Under the pieces are notes generated by a model. That model saw only the letters and a program-made list of their open reading frames with translations, was not told the DNA's origin and did not search any database. Shown one piece after another: positions 44,290 to 53,109 of a DNA stretch of 64,000 nt. Positions within the stretch are counted from its first letter, which is position 1; every line of letters starts with the position of its first letter. The stretch spans positions 33,606 through 97,605 of the forward strand of contig CAVZPD010000029.1 of NCBI GenBank assembly GCA_963777045.1, in the 5' to 3' direction. The stretch is from JAPSGM01 sp963777045 (GTDB lineage Bacteria; Chloroflexota; Limnocylindria; QHBO01). The translations under genes and the position numbers were made by a program.

Positions 44290-47247
44290 CTACTTGTCGC
44301 GCACCTCGGTCGACTCGATGGCCGCCTGCGCAGCCGCCAGCCTCGCGACCGGGACGCGGAACGGCGAGCACGACACGTAGTCGAGGCCGACCTCGTTGCA
44401 GAAGCGGATGCTGGCGGGATCGCCGCCGTGCTCCCCGCAGATGCCGACCTTGAGACCCTTGCGTGCCTTGCGGCCGTTCACCGTCGCCATGCGGACCAGC
44501 TGGCCGACCCCCTCGGCGTCGAGCACCTGGAACGGGTTCTCCGGCAGGATCTTGCGGTCGACGTACTGCAGCAGGAACTTGCCCTCCGCGTCGTCGCGAC
44601 TGAATCCGAAGGTCATCTGCGTCAGGTCGTTCGTCCCGAAGCTGAAGAACTCGGCGTGCTTGGCGATCTCCCCCGCAGTCAGGGCTCCGCGCGGCACCTC
44701 GATCATCGTGCCGAACTTGTAGTCGACCTGCTGGCCGGTCGCCTCGACGATCTTGGCGACCTCCGCCTCGAGGATCTCCCGCGTCTCGGCCAGCTCGTTC
44801 ACGTGGCCGACCAGCGGGATCATGATCTCGGGGAGCGCCGTCTTGCCTTCGGCGTTCACGCGAGCGGCGCCGGCCAGGATGGCGCGGGTCTGCATGCGGA
44901 TGATGTCCGGCATGAGCAGGCCCAGGCGGATGCCCCGCATGCCGAGCATGGGGTTCTGCTCGCGCATGGCCTCCACGGCCGCCAGCAGCTCCTCGCTCTC
45001 CGCCAGCTCGGCATCGGTCCCGGACCGATCGGCGGGCTCACCCGCCGGGCTGGCCTTGCCCTCGCGGCCGATCAGCTTCATCGCGCGTCCGGCGTCCTTC
45101 TCGCCGAACAGCTTGACCAGGCCCTTCTCCAGCGTCGGGCCGACCCGGTCGGCCACGGCATCGGTCATGCCTCCCCCGGCAACCTCGCGCAGCGTACGGA
45201 GGCGGGTCACCTTCTCCAGCAGCTCGTCGTGCGAGGGCAGGAACTCGTGGAGCGGCGGGTCGATGAGGCGGATCACGACCGGCAGGCCGTCCATGGCCCG
45301 GAAGAGGCCGGCGAAGTCATCGGTCTGGAGCTCCTCCAGCTCGGCAAGCGCCGAGTCGAAGGCGTCGACGGCCGCCTGGTCGTCGACGGAAAGTTCCGTT
45401 CCGGCATCTCGCCGGTGCTTGGCCTCGGTCGCGCGGCCGGCGTTGAGGATCATGCGGCGCACGGTCGGCAGCCGCTCCTCCTCGAAGAACATGTGCTCGG
45501 TCCGGCACAGGCCGATCCCCTGTGCGCCGAATGCGCGCGCACGCTCGGCGTCGCGGGGATAGTCGGCGTTGGCCCAGACCTGGAGCCGGCGGACCTCATC
45601 GGCCCAGCCGAGCAGGGTGGCCAGGTCGTGCTCATCCTCGAAGCGGGCCTCGATCGTCGGCAGCTCGCCGGCGTAGATCTCGCCGGTGGTGCCGTCGATG
45701 CTGATCATCTCGCCTTCGCTGACGGTCACGCTGCCGGCCTGCATGCGGCGCCTGGCGTAGTCGATCTTCAGCGCCTCGGCGCCGGCGACGCAGGGCAGGC
45801 CCATCGAGCGCGCCACCACCGCGGCATGCGATGTCGCCCCGCCGCGGGCGGTCAGGACGCCGCGCGCCGCGAGCATGCCGTGCACGTCGTCGGGCGAGGT
45901 CTCGATGCGGACCAGGATGACCGGATCGCCGGCCGCCTTGGCCTCCACCGCCCGGTCGGGGTCGAAGATGGCCTGGCCGGTGGCCGCTCCCGGCGACGCG
46001 TTGAGGCCCTTGGCCACGAAGCGGTCGGCGGCGCCTGCCTTGGCCGCCTCGTCGAAGCGCGGCAGGAGCAGCTGGACGATCTGCGCGGGGTCCACCCGCT
46101 GCAGCGCCTCGTCGCGGGTGATGACGCCCTCGTTGGCCATGTCGACCGCGATCTTCACCGCGGCGGGCGCCGTCCGCTTGCCGGTGCGGGTCTGGAGCAT
46201 GTAGAGCGTGCCCCGCTCGATCGTGAACTCGAGGTCCTGCATGTCGCGGTAGTGGCTCTCCAGCCGCTGCGCGATCTCCTCGAACTGCGCGTAGACCTCG
46301 GGCATGACCCGCTGCATCTCGCTGATCTTCAGCGGGGTGCGCACGCCGGCCACCACGTCCTCGCCCTGCGCGTCGGTCAGGAACTCGCCGTAGAGCTGCT
46401 TCTCGCCGGTGTTGGGGTCGCGGGTGAAGGCGACGCCGGTGCCCGAGTCCTCGCCCATGTTGCCGAAGACCATGGTCACCACGTTGACGGCGGTGCCCAG
46501 GTCGTGCGGGATCCTGTTGAACTCGCGGTAGTCGTGCGCACGCTTCCCGAACCAGGAGTCGAAGACGGCCCGCGTGGCCAGCTCCAGCTGGCGGTAGGGA
46601 TCGGTGGGGAACGGCTCGCCGGTCTTCTCCTGCACGATGTGTGCGTACCGCTCGCCGATCTCGCGCAGCTGCTCGGCGCTCAGGTCGGTGTCCAGCTTGG
46701 CCTTGACCCTGTGCTTCAGCTCGTCGAAGGGCTCGTCGAAGTCCTCCGCCTTCAGCCCCTGCACGATGCGGCCGAACATGGCGATGAACCGCCGCCAGGC
46801 GTCCCACGCAAACCGCTCGTTCCCGGTCAGCCGGATGAGGCCCTGCACGGTCTCGGGGTTGAGCCCGAGGTTCAGGACGGTGTCCATCATGCCCGGCATG
46901 CTGAAGGCGGCGCCGGAGCGGACGCTCACCAGGAGCGGATTCTCGGGATTGCCGAACCCCTTGCCCGTCTGCTGCTCGAGCTCCTTCATGTGCGCGACGA
47001 CGCCGTCCCACAGGCCCTCCGGCAGCTCCTTGCCCGCTGCGTAGTAGGCGTTGCATGCCTCGGTGGTGATCGTGAAGCCGGGCGGGACCGGCAGCCCGGC
47101 GTTCGTCATCTCCGCCAGGCCGGCGCCCTTGCCGCCGAGGAGGGAACGCATGCCCGCGTTCCCCTCTGCGAACGTGTAGATGAGCTTTCCATCGCTCGAC
47201 GCCTTCGCGGCGGAGCGGGTCGTGCGCTTGCTGCTGGTGCTGGCCAT
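44290..47247 (-). CDS. ppdK: Pyruvate phosphate dikinase
   Basis: The 985-residue enzyme interconverts pyruvate, ATP and Pi with PEP, AMP and PPi. It has the N-terminal nucleotide domain (GGKGAGLAEMTNAGLPVPPGF), the phosphohistidine loop GGATSHAAVVAR (about 470), and a C-terminal PEP barrel with CRTEHMF and SFGTNDLTQMTFGFSRDD. It is about 100 residues longer than usual. The extra length is an 18-residue basic N-terminus and an insertion between LRTLREVAGGG and NPMLGMRG (about 700-775). Gluconeogenic or glycolytic use cannot be told. Confidence 0.96.
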   Translation of the reverse strand: MASTSSKRTTRSAAKASSDGKLIYTFAEGNAGMRSLLGGKGAGLAEMTNAGLPVPPGFTITTEACNAYYAAGKELPEGLWDGVVAHMKELEQQTGKGFGNPENPLLVSVRSGAAFSMPGMMDTVLNLGLNPETVQGLIRLTGNERFAWDAWRRFIAMFGRIVQGLKAEDFDEPFDELKHRVKAKLDTDLSAEQLREIGERYAHIVQEKTGEPFPTDPYRQLELATRAVFDSWFGKRAHDYREFNRIPHDLGTAVNVVTMVFGNMGEDSGTGVAFTRDPNTGEKQLYGEFLTDAQGEDVVAGVRTPLKISEMQRVMPEVYAQFEEIAQRLESHYRDMQDLEFTIERGTLYMLQTRTGKRTAPAAVKIAVDMANEGVITRDEALQRVDPAQIVQLLLPRFDEAAKAGAADRFVAKGLNASPGAATGQAIFDPDRAVEAKAAGDPVILVRIETSPDDVHGMLAARGVLTARGGATSHAAVVARSMGLPCVAGAEALKIDYARRRMQAGSVTVSEGEMISIDGTTGEIYAGELPTIEARFEDEHDLATLLGWADEVRRLQVWANADYPRDAERARAFGAQGIGLCRTEHMFFEEERLPTVRRMILNAGRATEAKHRRDAGTELSVDDQAAVDAFDSALAELEELQTDDFAGLFRAMDGLPVVIRLIDPPLHEFLPSHDELLEKVTRLRTLREVAGGGMTDAVADRVGPTLEKGLVKLFGEKDAGRAMKLIGREGKASPAGEPADRSGTDAELAESEELLAAVEAMREQNPMLGMRGIRLGLLMPDIIRMQTRAILAGAARVNAEGKTALPEIMIPLVGHVNELAETREILEAEVAKIVEATGQQVDYKFGTMIEVPRGALTAGEIAKHAEFFSFGTNDLTQMTFGFSRDDAEGKFLLQYVDRKILPENPFQVLDAEGVGQLVRMATVNGRKARKGLKVGICGEHGGDPASIRFCNEVGLDYVSCSPFRVPVARLAAAQAAIESTEVRDK

Positions 47248-47289
47248 ACGGCGTGAGTGGCCTCCGAAATTTGCGTTAGGGGAGCTTCG

Positions 47290-47295
47290 ATTGTA
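47290..47295 (-). promoter_or_regulatory. -10 element (TACAAT) of ppdK
   Basis: Minus-strand TACAAT about 43 nt before the ATG. GGAGG 13 nt before the ATG is a possible ribosome-binding site. Confidence 0.4.
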
Positions 47296-47334
47296 CCGGT
47301 CTGCTCGCTGCGCCGGTCGCGGGGCGCTTCTGGA

Positions 47335-47730
47335 TCAGCGAGCCGGCCTGACGCGTCGCCTGCCGGGCTCCCGGTAGCGCACCTCGATCAACGGCCACAG
47401 TTCATCCAGGCGCAGGCGGTAGTCACCGCCCACCCGCCGCGCCCGCAGTCGTCCCGTTCGGATCAGGCGCCGCACGTGCTCGGGGTGAAAACCAAGCACG
47501 GTTGCCGCCGATTGCGTGCCGAGCTCGAGGGTCGCCAGGTCGATCTCCTCGCCATCTGGGATGCCGGCCAGGGCCACTGCCAGGGCCTTGGAGCGATCCG
47601 CGGTGAGCGCGATCGCTTCCGGCTCAGGTCGCCGCATGCCGCTGGCGAACGCCGCAGCGAGCCGGTCACGCAGGAGGCCGGCCGTGGTCGGGCCGGGCGG
47701 ATCGCCGAGGGGCGCTCCGCGGCGTCTCAT
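47335..47730 (-). CDS. Excisionase-type (MerR-like) helix-turn-helix protein
   Basis: The 131-residue protein ends in a DNA-binding fold SAATVLGFHPEHVRRLIRTGRLRARRVGGDYRLRLDEL (about 80-117), the HTH_17 pattern found in excisionases and small regulators. The N-terminal part is helical, with ALTADRSKALAVALAGIPDGEEIDLATLE. The ATG overlaps the TPR gene stop (ATGA). No integrase is nearby, so it is more likely a regulator than a recombination factor. Confidence 0.75.
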   Translation of the reverse strand: MRRRGAPLGDPPGPTTAGLLRDRLAAAFASGMRRPEPEAIALTADRSKALAVALAGIPDGEEIDLATLELGTQSAATVLGFHPEHVRRLIRTGRLRARRVGGDYRLRLDELWPLIEVRYREPGRRRVRPAR

Positions 47731-48479
47731 CGGACGCTCGCCCAGCCCCGCTCCAGCGCCACCGGAAAGAGGCCCGGCACGAGGAGCAGCAGGCGGCCGA
47801 GCCACCCCGCTCGTCGCGCGTAGAGGGCACGCGCCTTCGCCAGCACGCGATCGCGCGCCTCACCCTCGAGCTCGGAGGCCAGCGCGCGGAACTCGTTGAA
47901 GGCGGCAGCCTCCTCGCCGGCCAGCCAGCGCGCATCGGCCAGCACCTCGCGCGCCGCGGGGTCGCCCGGACGCAGACGTGCGGCGCTCGTGGCGGCCTGT
48001 ACCGCCCCGGAGGCGTCGCCGCTCCTGGTGAGTGCCCGGGAGAGGGTGAGCTGGGCGCGGGGATCAGCGGCATCCAGCCGGACTGCGCGCCGGGCCGCCT
48101 CCACCGCGCCGCCCCCGTCGGCCGCGTCGAGCCGCTCACCCGCCTCGGCGAGTGTCCACGCCTGCTGCCGAGGGTCGTTGCGTGCCAGGCGCGCGTACTC
48201 GCCGGCCGCTTCCCGGTGCGCGCCGCTCGCCGAGAGGACCTCGGCCAGCAGCTCCCGGTAGCGGATCTCGTCGGGATCCAGCCGGACGGCGTCGGTGGCG
48301 TCGCGCTCAGCCTCGTCGATCCGCCCCAAAGCCAGCAGGGCGCGAGCCCGCAGCTCGTGGGCCGCGTCGTCGCCGGGACGCGCATCCAGCACGAGGCCCG
48401 CCAGGCGTGTCGCCTCGTCGTGGCGCCCGCCGGCCAGCGCATCGCGGATATCGGCGAGCGCGGGCGGTCCCTCACTCAT
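47727..48479 (-). CDS. TPR-repeat protein with a C-terminal hydrophobic anchor
   Basis: The 250-residue protein has about five tetratricopeptide-like repeats: RHDEATRLAGLVLDARPGD, AHELRARALLALGRIDEAERDATDAVRLDPD, and more to about 195. Helical linker and a short hydrophobic segment WLGRLLLLVPGLFPVAL follow near the end. It is probably an adaptor held at the membrane. It lies 4 nt after glyQS and overlaps the HTH gene. Confidence 0.8.
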   Translation of the reverse strand: MSEGPPALADIRDALAGGRHDEATRLAGLVLDARPGDDAAHELRARALLALGRIDEAERDATDAVRLDPDEIRYRELLAEVLSASGAHREAAGEYARLARNDPRQQAWTLAEAGERLDAADGGGAVEAARRAVRLDAADPRAQLTLSRALTRSGDASGAVQAATSAARLRPGDPAAREVLADARWLAGEEAAAFNEFRALASELEGEARDRVLAKARALYARRAGWLGRLLLLVPGLFPVALERGWASVR

Positions 48480-48483
48480 CGGC

Positions 48484-49833
48484 TCAGCTCGCCTCCTCGC
48501 GGGGCTTTCCCTCCCAGCGGGTCGTGCCGGCGACGAGGCCCGCCAGCCGTTCCGGGATGGCGTCGAGCGCCACGCGCTCCTGCGTCATGCTGTCGCGCTC
48601 CCGGATGGTTGCCGCCCCATCCTCGAGCGATTCGGGGTCGACCGTGACGCAGAACGGCGTGCCGATCTCGTCCTGGCGGCGGTACAGCTTGCCGATGGAG
48701 GCGGTGTCGTCGTACACCGCTGCCATTCGCGGCTTGAGGTCCTCACTCAGCGCGCGCGCGCGCTCGACCAGCTCCGGACGGTTGCGCAGCAGCGGCAGGA
48801 CCGCCGCCTTGACGGGCGCGAGCGCTGGCCGCATGCGAAGGACCACGCGCTTCTCCTTCTGCAGCTGCTCTTCTTCGTACCCGTCGAGCAGCACGGTCAG
48901 GACTGCACGATCCACGCCCATGGCCGGCTCGATGACGTACGGGGTCACGTGCTCACCGGAGGCCTCGTCGAAGATCGAGAGCCCCTTGCCGGAGCCGGCG
49001 GCGTGGGCCTGCAGGTCGTAGTCGGTCCGGTCGGCCACACCCTCCAGCTCGGACCAGCCCATCGGGAAGGCGTACTCGATGTCGGTCGTCTGCTTCGAGT
49101 AGTGGCTGAGCTCGTCGGAATCGTGCGGGCGCAGGCGCAGGCGGTCTGGCGCGATCCCGACCTCATCGGTCCACCAGCGCAGGCGTTCGTCGACCCAGTA
49201 GCCGAACCACTCGTCCTCCTGGGAGGGGTGGACGAAGAACTCCATCTCCATCTGCTCGAACTCGCGGTCGCGAAAGATGAAGTTGCCCGGCGTGATCTCG
49301 TTACGGAAGCTCTTGCCGATCTGGGCGATCCCGAACGGCAGCTTCTTGCGGCTGGTCGTCGCCACGTTGTCGAAGTTGACGAAGATGCCCTGCGCGGTCT
49401 CGGGGCGCAGGTAGGCGACGCTGGCGCTGTCCTGCATCGGCCCGACGTGCGTCTGGAACATGAGGTGGAACTGGCGCGGCTCGGTCAGGCTGTCGCGCGC
49501 GCCGCAGTTCGGGCAGGCGATCTCCGACGGCGGGCCCTTGAGGTCGTCGGCGCGGAAGCGATGCTTGCAGTTGCGGCAGTCGACCATGGGGTCGCTGAAG
49601 CCGCCCACGTGGCCGGAGACCTCCCACACGCGCGGGTTCATGACGATCGCTGCATCGAGTCCCACGATGTCGTCGCGCAGCTGGACCATGGCGCGCCACC
49701 AGGCGGCCTTCACGTTGTTCTTGAGCTCCACGCCCAGCGGGCCGTAGTCCCAGAAGCCGCCCATGCCGCCGTAGATCTCGCTCGACGGGAAGACGAAGCC
49801 GCGCCGCTTGGCGAGGCTGACGATGACGTCCAT
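48484..49833 (-). CDS. glyQS: Glycyl-tRNA synthetase (dimeric, eukaryote/Gram-positive type)
   Basis: The 449-residue class II synthetase charges tRNA-Gly. It has motif 1-like FWDYGPLGVELKNN, a zinc-ribbon segment CRNCKHRF and CPNCGA, RPETAQGIFVNF, motif 2 FRNEITPGNFIFRDREFEQMEMEFF, motif 3 EPAMGVDRAVL and the C-terminal anticodon domain. The start is the ATG at 49831-49833, exactly at the family N-terminus. There is no clear ribosome-binding site. A TAGACT -10 at 49913-49918 gives a leader of about 75 nt. Confidence 0.96.
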   Translation of the reverse strand: MDVIVSLAKRRGFVFPSSEIYGGMGGFWDYGPLGVELKNNVKAAWWRAMVQLRDDIVGLDAAIVMNPRVWEVSGHVGGFSDPMVDCRNCKHRFRADDLKGPPSEIACPNCGARDSLTEPRQFHLMFQTHVGPMQDSASVAYLRPETAQGIFVNFDNVATTSRKKLPFGIAQIGKSFRNEITPGNFIFRDREFEQMEMEFFVHPSQEDEWFGYWVDERLRWWTDEVGIAPDRLRLRPHDSDELSHYSKQTTDIEYAFPMGWSELEGVADRTDYDLQAHAAGSGKGLSIFDEASGEHVTPYVIEPAMGVDRAVLTVLLDGYEEEQLQKEKRVVLRMRPALAPVKAAVLPLLRNRPELVERARALSEDLKPRMAAVYDDTASIGKLYRRQDEIGTPFCVTVDPESLEDGAATIRERDSMTQERVALDAIPERLAGLVAGTTRWEGKPREEAS

Positions 49834-49962
49834 GTTCGGGGCGGGCACGGTCGGTCGTTGGCTCCTGTTGCAGCAGTTGTTGATGGACCGATGGGCGGGC
49901 GCTGGGCGTTCGAGTCTACCGCAGCCTGCGTCCCCGTCTCGCGGCGCGCCAGGGATCGCGGT

Positions 49963-50141
49963 CGATAGATGTTCCCGATCAGGCCAGGACGGGCGTTTCG
50001 GGCGGACCCCTGGTTGGTCTATCGGTCCAGGTGGAGCGTGGACCACAGCTCCGGGGGGCGGTTGGTGCTCAAGGTGCACCGATAGATGGTGCGAACACCC
50101 ACCAGGGCCACGCTTCAGTCACGGAAACGCGAGATCTATCG
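49963..50141. repeat. Four phased CGATNNATCG-like boxes (element B)
   Basis: Boxes are CGATAGAT (49963), TCTATCGG (50018), CGATAGAT (50080) and ATCTATCG (50134). Their centres lie 52, 65 and 52 bp apart. Boxes 1 and 3 are inverted relative to 2 and 4, so pairs 1/2 and 3/4 can form hairpins. Between the boxes the sequence aligns with element C near 53.2 kb: CGGGCGTT..CGGGCG after box 1, GGTCTATCGGTCC at box 2, and GGTGCTCA..GTGCACCGAT at box 3. Confidence 0.65.
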
Positions 50142-50142
50142 G

Positions 50143-50181
50143 GCCGATGCCGCACGCCGATGCCGCACGCCGATGCCGCGG
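50143..50181. repeat. Three tandem copies of a 13-bp unit (GCCGATGCCGCAC)
   Basis: Units lie at 50143-50155 and 50156-50168 (identical) and 50169-50181 (last two bases differ). They directly follow box 4 of element B and contain the GCCGAT core also found in the tandem array beside element C. Confidence 0.8.
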
Positions 50182-50199
50182 AAGGGGGCATGCCGAACG

Positions 50200-50616
50200 C
50201 TAGTCCAAGAGCGGCACGCCCTGCTGCACCTGCGGCGTGCCGCGGCACGGTGGCAGAGGGTCCGGCGGCGGACCCGGCCCGAGAACCGAGTCGGCCGATT
50301 CGGCGACTTCGACCAGCGTCAGCTGCTGGCCCGTTTCGCCGCCGCCTGCGCCGAACGCGTGGACGTACAGGTTGTCCGCGCCGACGCGCACCTGGTCCAC
50401 CCGGAAGTCGGGATCGCGCGCAGAGCCGCAGGCCGGAACGACGAGCACCTCGCCATCGGCGGCGACCAGGGTGATCTCCATCTCGGTACGGTTGTAGACC
50501 TGCAGATCGGCGACGACCGCGGGCTGCCCGAAGGCCGGTAGGTTCCCGACCACCCCGCAGCCGGCCAGCAGGAGGCCGATTCCGAGCCCGGCGCCAACGG
50601 TTCGCAGGATGCGCAT
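50200..50616 (-). CDS. Predicted lipoprotein, unknown function
   Basis: The 138-residue precursor has signal and lipobox GIGLLLAGC (Cys20). The mature part is beta-rich (VVADLQVYNRTEMEITLVAADGEVLVVPACGS, VDQVRVGADNLYVHAFGAGG), which resembles a small immunoglobulin-like fold. One Cys pair (64, 123) could form a disulfide. It ends Pro-rich. It lies 30 bp after recO on the same strand. Confidence 0.75.
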   Translation of the reverse strand: MRILRTVGAGLGIGLLLAGCGVVGNLPAFGQPAVVADLQVYNRTEMEITLVAADGEVLVVPACGSARDPDFRVDQVRVGADNLYVHAFGAGGGETGQQLTLVEVAESADSVLGPGPPPDPLPPCRGTPQVQQGVPLLD

Positions 50617-50646
50617 GCCGCTCAGACGCCTCCCGCCCCGGCCGGG

Positions 50647-51444
50647 TTACAGGCCAGGTGCCGGAAGCGCGGCTTCCCGCGCCGCCACCTCTTCGAGGAA
50701 GTCGCGGCTGCGCAGCTCCCGCTCCAGCACGGCCGACACGGTGGCGTGGAGCAGGCGCTCCACCTCGCGGTGCGTCGCCGGCGCAAGGCTCAGGCGCAGC
50801 ACCTCGACCAGCGGCGAGCGCTGCAGGTGGCGCAGCACCTTGAGCGCATCGGGACCGATGGCGCGCCCGCCCAGCGCCGCGTGCGAGCACTCGGGGCCGA
50901 CCACGCCGCCGCCCGCCGGCGAGTAGAAGTTGCCCTCCGGACCGATATCGGCGCCGCACTCCAGGCATCGGGTCAGCTCGGGGCGGAAGCCCATGGCGTC
51001 CAGCAGGGCGATCTCGAACCAGCGGGCCACCACCTCGCGGCCGACTTCGTCGGGCTCGGCGTCGAGCGCCGAGAGCGCCTGCGCCAGCAGCAGGAAGGCG
51101 GAATGCGAGTCGGCGGCCCCCTCGCAGAAGCGGTCGGCCAGCTCGACGAGGTACCAGGCCGCCGCAGTCGAGTGCAGGTCGTTGCGGAGCCCCAGGTGCG
51201 GGTCCTCGAGGGCGGCCTGCGTCACGACATCGAAGGTGCGCCCGACGGCGAGCACGAGGTGCACATCGCTGAACGGCTCCAGACCGCCGCCCAGCCGTGA
51301 GCGCGGCCGGCGAATTCCCTTGGCGATGATGCGAAGCTTGCCGAGGTGCGGCGTCAGGACGGTCAGGACGCGATCGGCCTCGCCCAGGTCCATGCCACGC
51401 AGAACGATGCCCTCCGTCTTGTAGAGGCGTGCGCGCGGACTCAT
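50647..51444 (-). CDS. recO: DNA repair protein RecO
   Basis: The 265-residue protein has an N-terminal OB fold (LYKTEGIVLRGMDLGEADRVLTVLT, LRIIAKGIRRPRSRLGG). A helical C-terminal domain carries the zinc-ribbon CLECGADIG..YSPAGGGVVGPEC (about 160-187). It loads RecA onto SSB-coated DNA with RecR. The ATG at 51442-51444 is divergent from the prenyl synthase gene, about 30 bp away. Confidence 0.94.
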   Translation of the reverse strand: MSPRARLYKTEGIVLRGMDLGEADRVLTVLTPHLGKLRIIAKGIRRPRSRLGGGLEPFSDVHLVLAVGRTFDVVTQAALEDPHLGLRNDLHSTAAAWYLVELADRFCEGAADSHSAFLLLAQALSALDAEPDEVGREVVARWFEIALLDAMGFRPELTRCLECGADIGPEGNFYSPAGGGVVGPECSHAALGGRAIGPDALKVLRHLQRSPLVEVLRLSLAPATHREVERLLHATVSAVLERELRSRDFLEEVAAREAALPAPGL

Positions 51445-51474
51445 CGGGCCCGAAGCCTGCTGCGTACCAGCGAC

Positions 51475-52545
51475 ATGGCACGCCTGCTGACCGACCTCGG
51501 GTACCCTTCCCGGGTGGACGTCCGAACCGAGTTCACGCGGCTATTGTCCGACATCGAAGCGGAGATGCGGGATGTCCTGGACCAGCGCAACCACCACGCC
51601 CGCCCGCTCTACGAGATGCTCTCCTACCACCTCGGCCTGGACCAGCCGGACGGCCCGCGCGGGAAGCGCATGCGCCCCCTCCTGGGGCTCCTCGCCTACC
51701 AGTCGCTGACGGGCGATTACCGGCCCGCGCTGCCGGGCGCCGCCGCGGTCGAGCTCGGCCACAACTTCAGCCTGGTCCACGACGACATCGAGGACTCCGA
51801 TCGCGAACGTCGTCATCGACCGACGCTGTGGGCGATCTGGGGTATCCCCCTGGCCATCAACGCCGGAGACGCGCTGTTCGCGCTGAGCCGGCTGGCGCTC
51901 TACCGGCTGCTGGACGCCGGCTTCAGCGAGCGCCGCGTGCTGGCGCTGATGCGCGTCTACGACGAGACCTGCCTGGCGCTGTGCGAGGGCCAGTTCCTGG
52001 ACATCAGCTTCGAGCGTCGGATCGACGTCACGGTCGAGGAATACCTCGAGATGATCGGTCGCAAGACGGCCGCGCTGGTCGGCGCATCGGTCCAGGCCGG
52101 GGCCATCCTGGCCACCGACGACTCCGACACGATCGAGTCCTACCGCCACTTCGGCTATCACCTGGGGCTGGCCTTCCAGATGGCCGACGACATCAAGGGC
52201 ACCTTCTGGACGAGCGCCGATTCCGGCAAGCCCGAGGCGGGCGACGTGCACAAGCGCAAGAAGAACCTGCCCCTGGTCTGGGCCCTCGAGCATGCGTCGG
52301 CGGCCGACCGCGCTCGCCTGGGCGAGATCTATGGTCCGGATGTTGCGGATGCCGATGGACCCATGTCTTCCGACGAAGTCGACGAGGTCCTCGCAATCCT
52401 GGAACGCGCCGGGGCGCGCGACCACTCGCTCGCCGAGGCACGGCGCTTCCGCGACCTGGCCCTGGCCGATGCCGAAACGCTGCCCATCGATCCCGACCGG
52501 CGCGGCGTGCTCCGCTCGCTCGTGCAGTCGGTCATCGCGCTGTGA
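51475..52545 (+). CDS. Polyprenyl (geranylgeranyl-type) diphosphate synthase
   Basis: This roughly 356-residue all-helical enzyme condenses isopentenyl units. The first Asp-rich motif is HDDIEDSD (about 102-109), with GKRMRP before it and GDALFALSRLALY after. The second motif is the relaxed QMADDIKGTFW, followed by GKPEAGDVHKRKKNLPLVWAL, a pattern seen in type III GGPP synthases. The ATG at 51475 has no ribosome-binding site. An in-frame GTG at 51514 lies 6 nt after TACCCT and may be the true, leaderless start. Confidence 0.92.
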   Translation: MARLLTDLGYPSRVDVRTEFTRLLSDIEAEMRDVLDQRNHHARPLYEMLSYHLGLDQPDGPRGKRMRPLLGLLAYQSLTGDYRPALPGAAAVELGHNFSLVHDDIEDSDRERRHRPTLWAIWGIPLAINAGDALFALSRLALYRLLDAGFSERRVLALMRVYDETCLALCEGQFLDISFERRIDVTVEEYLEMIGRKTAALVGASVQAGAILATDDSDTIESYRHFGYHLGLAFQMADDIKGTFWTSADSGKPEAGDVHKRKKNLPLVWALEHASAADRARLGEIYGPDVADADGPMSSDEVDEVLAILERAGARDHSLAEARRFRDLALADAETLPIDPDRRGVLRSLVQSVIAL

Positions 52546-53006
52546 TCGGCCGCTCGCGCAAGGCGCTGGTCGCCTGGCTGGCGGTCAGCTTCCTGCCGGG
52601 CGTCCTGGGCGCTCCCTTTCCGGCGCCGAGCTGGTACCGCCAGCTCCGGAAACCGCCGTGGAGCCCGCCCGCGGAGCTCTTCGGGCCGGTCTGGACCATC
52701 CTCTACGCGCTCATGGGCGTCGCCGCCTGGCTGGTGGCGGGCGGACGGTCGCGAGGGCGGCGCTCGGCGCTCGCCGCCTTCGGCGTGCAGCTGGCGCTGA
52801 ACGGCGCCTGGACGCCGATCTTCTTCGGGCTGCGGCGCCCCGGGCTGGCCCTTGCGGAGATCGTCGCCACGCTGTTCGCGATCGTGGCGACCGTGGCCCT
52901 CTTCACCCGCCAACGGCTGGTTGCCGGTCTCCTCCTGCTCCCCTACCTGGCCTGGGTCGCCTTCGCCACCGCGCTGAACGCCGAGATCTGGCGCCGCAAC
53001 CGCTGA
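52542..53006 (+). CDS. tspO: TspO/MBR family tryptophan-rich sensory protein
   Basis: The 154-residue protein has five transmembrane helices. It carries the TspO hallmarks SWYRQLRKPPWSPPAELFGPVWTILYALMG and LNGAWTPIFFGLRRPGLALAEI. It binds tetrapyrroles or isoprenoid-like ligands; coupling to a prenyl synthase (GTGA overlap) suggests carotenoid or porphyrin metabolism. Confidence 0.94.
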   Translation: MIGRSRKALVAWLAVSFLPGVLGAPFPAPSWYRQLRKPPWSPPAELFGPVWTILYALMGVAAWLVAGGRSRGRRSALAAFGVQLALNGAWTPIFFGLRRPGLALAEIVATLFAIVATVALFTRQRLVAGLLLLPYLAWVAFATALNAEIWRRNR

Positions 53007-53034
53007 CCGCGCCCGTCGCCCGATCCCGCGCGAG

Positions 53035-53109
53035 CACCTTCGCGCCGAGACCTTCCTCGCCGGTATCCTCCTCGCCGATACCTTCCTCGCCGATGCCCTC
53101 CGCGCCGAT
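53035..53109. repeat. Five tandem copies of a 15-bp unit (ACCTTCCTCGCCGAT)
   Basis: Units begin at 53035, 53050, 53065, 53080 and 53095, each differing from the consensus at 0-4 positions. The array runs directly into box 1 of element C, sharing the CCGAT end of the unit. Confidence 0.8.

Larger units (their letters stand above)
49834..50199. other. 366-bp non-coding gap between glyQS and a lipoprotein gene
   Basis: It holds the glyQS promoter (TAGACT 49913-49918), the four-box element B (49963-50141) and three copies of a 13-bp tandem repeat (50143-50181). Open frames here are short, in all frames, and look non-coding. Confidence 0.7.

Noticed and set aside
44428..47256. 942-residue open frame opposite ppdK
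   Set aside because: It is an antisense shadow in GC-rich DNA; its translation is rich in Arg, Gly, His and Leu without any motif, while ppdK on the other strand has all catalytic segments.
47335..47730. Prophage or integrative element excisionase
   Set aside because: The HTH fold is excisionase-like, but there is no integrase, attachment repeat or tRNA junction, and the gene is coupled to glyQS-TPR.
49834..49913. T-box riboswitch in the glyQS leader
   Set aside because: The leader is only about 75 nt, with no T-box core sequence or terminator/antiterminator pair visible.
50143..50181. Possible iteron array of a plasmid origin
   Set aside because: Only three 13-bp units, with no replication initiator gene nearby and chromosomal housekeeping genes on both sides.
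53035..53109. Possible CRISPR array
   Set aside because: Units are 15 bp, contiguous and without spacers; no cas genes are in the window.
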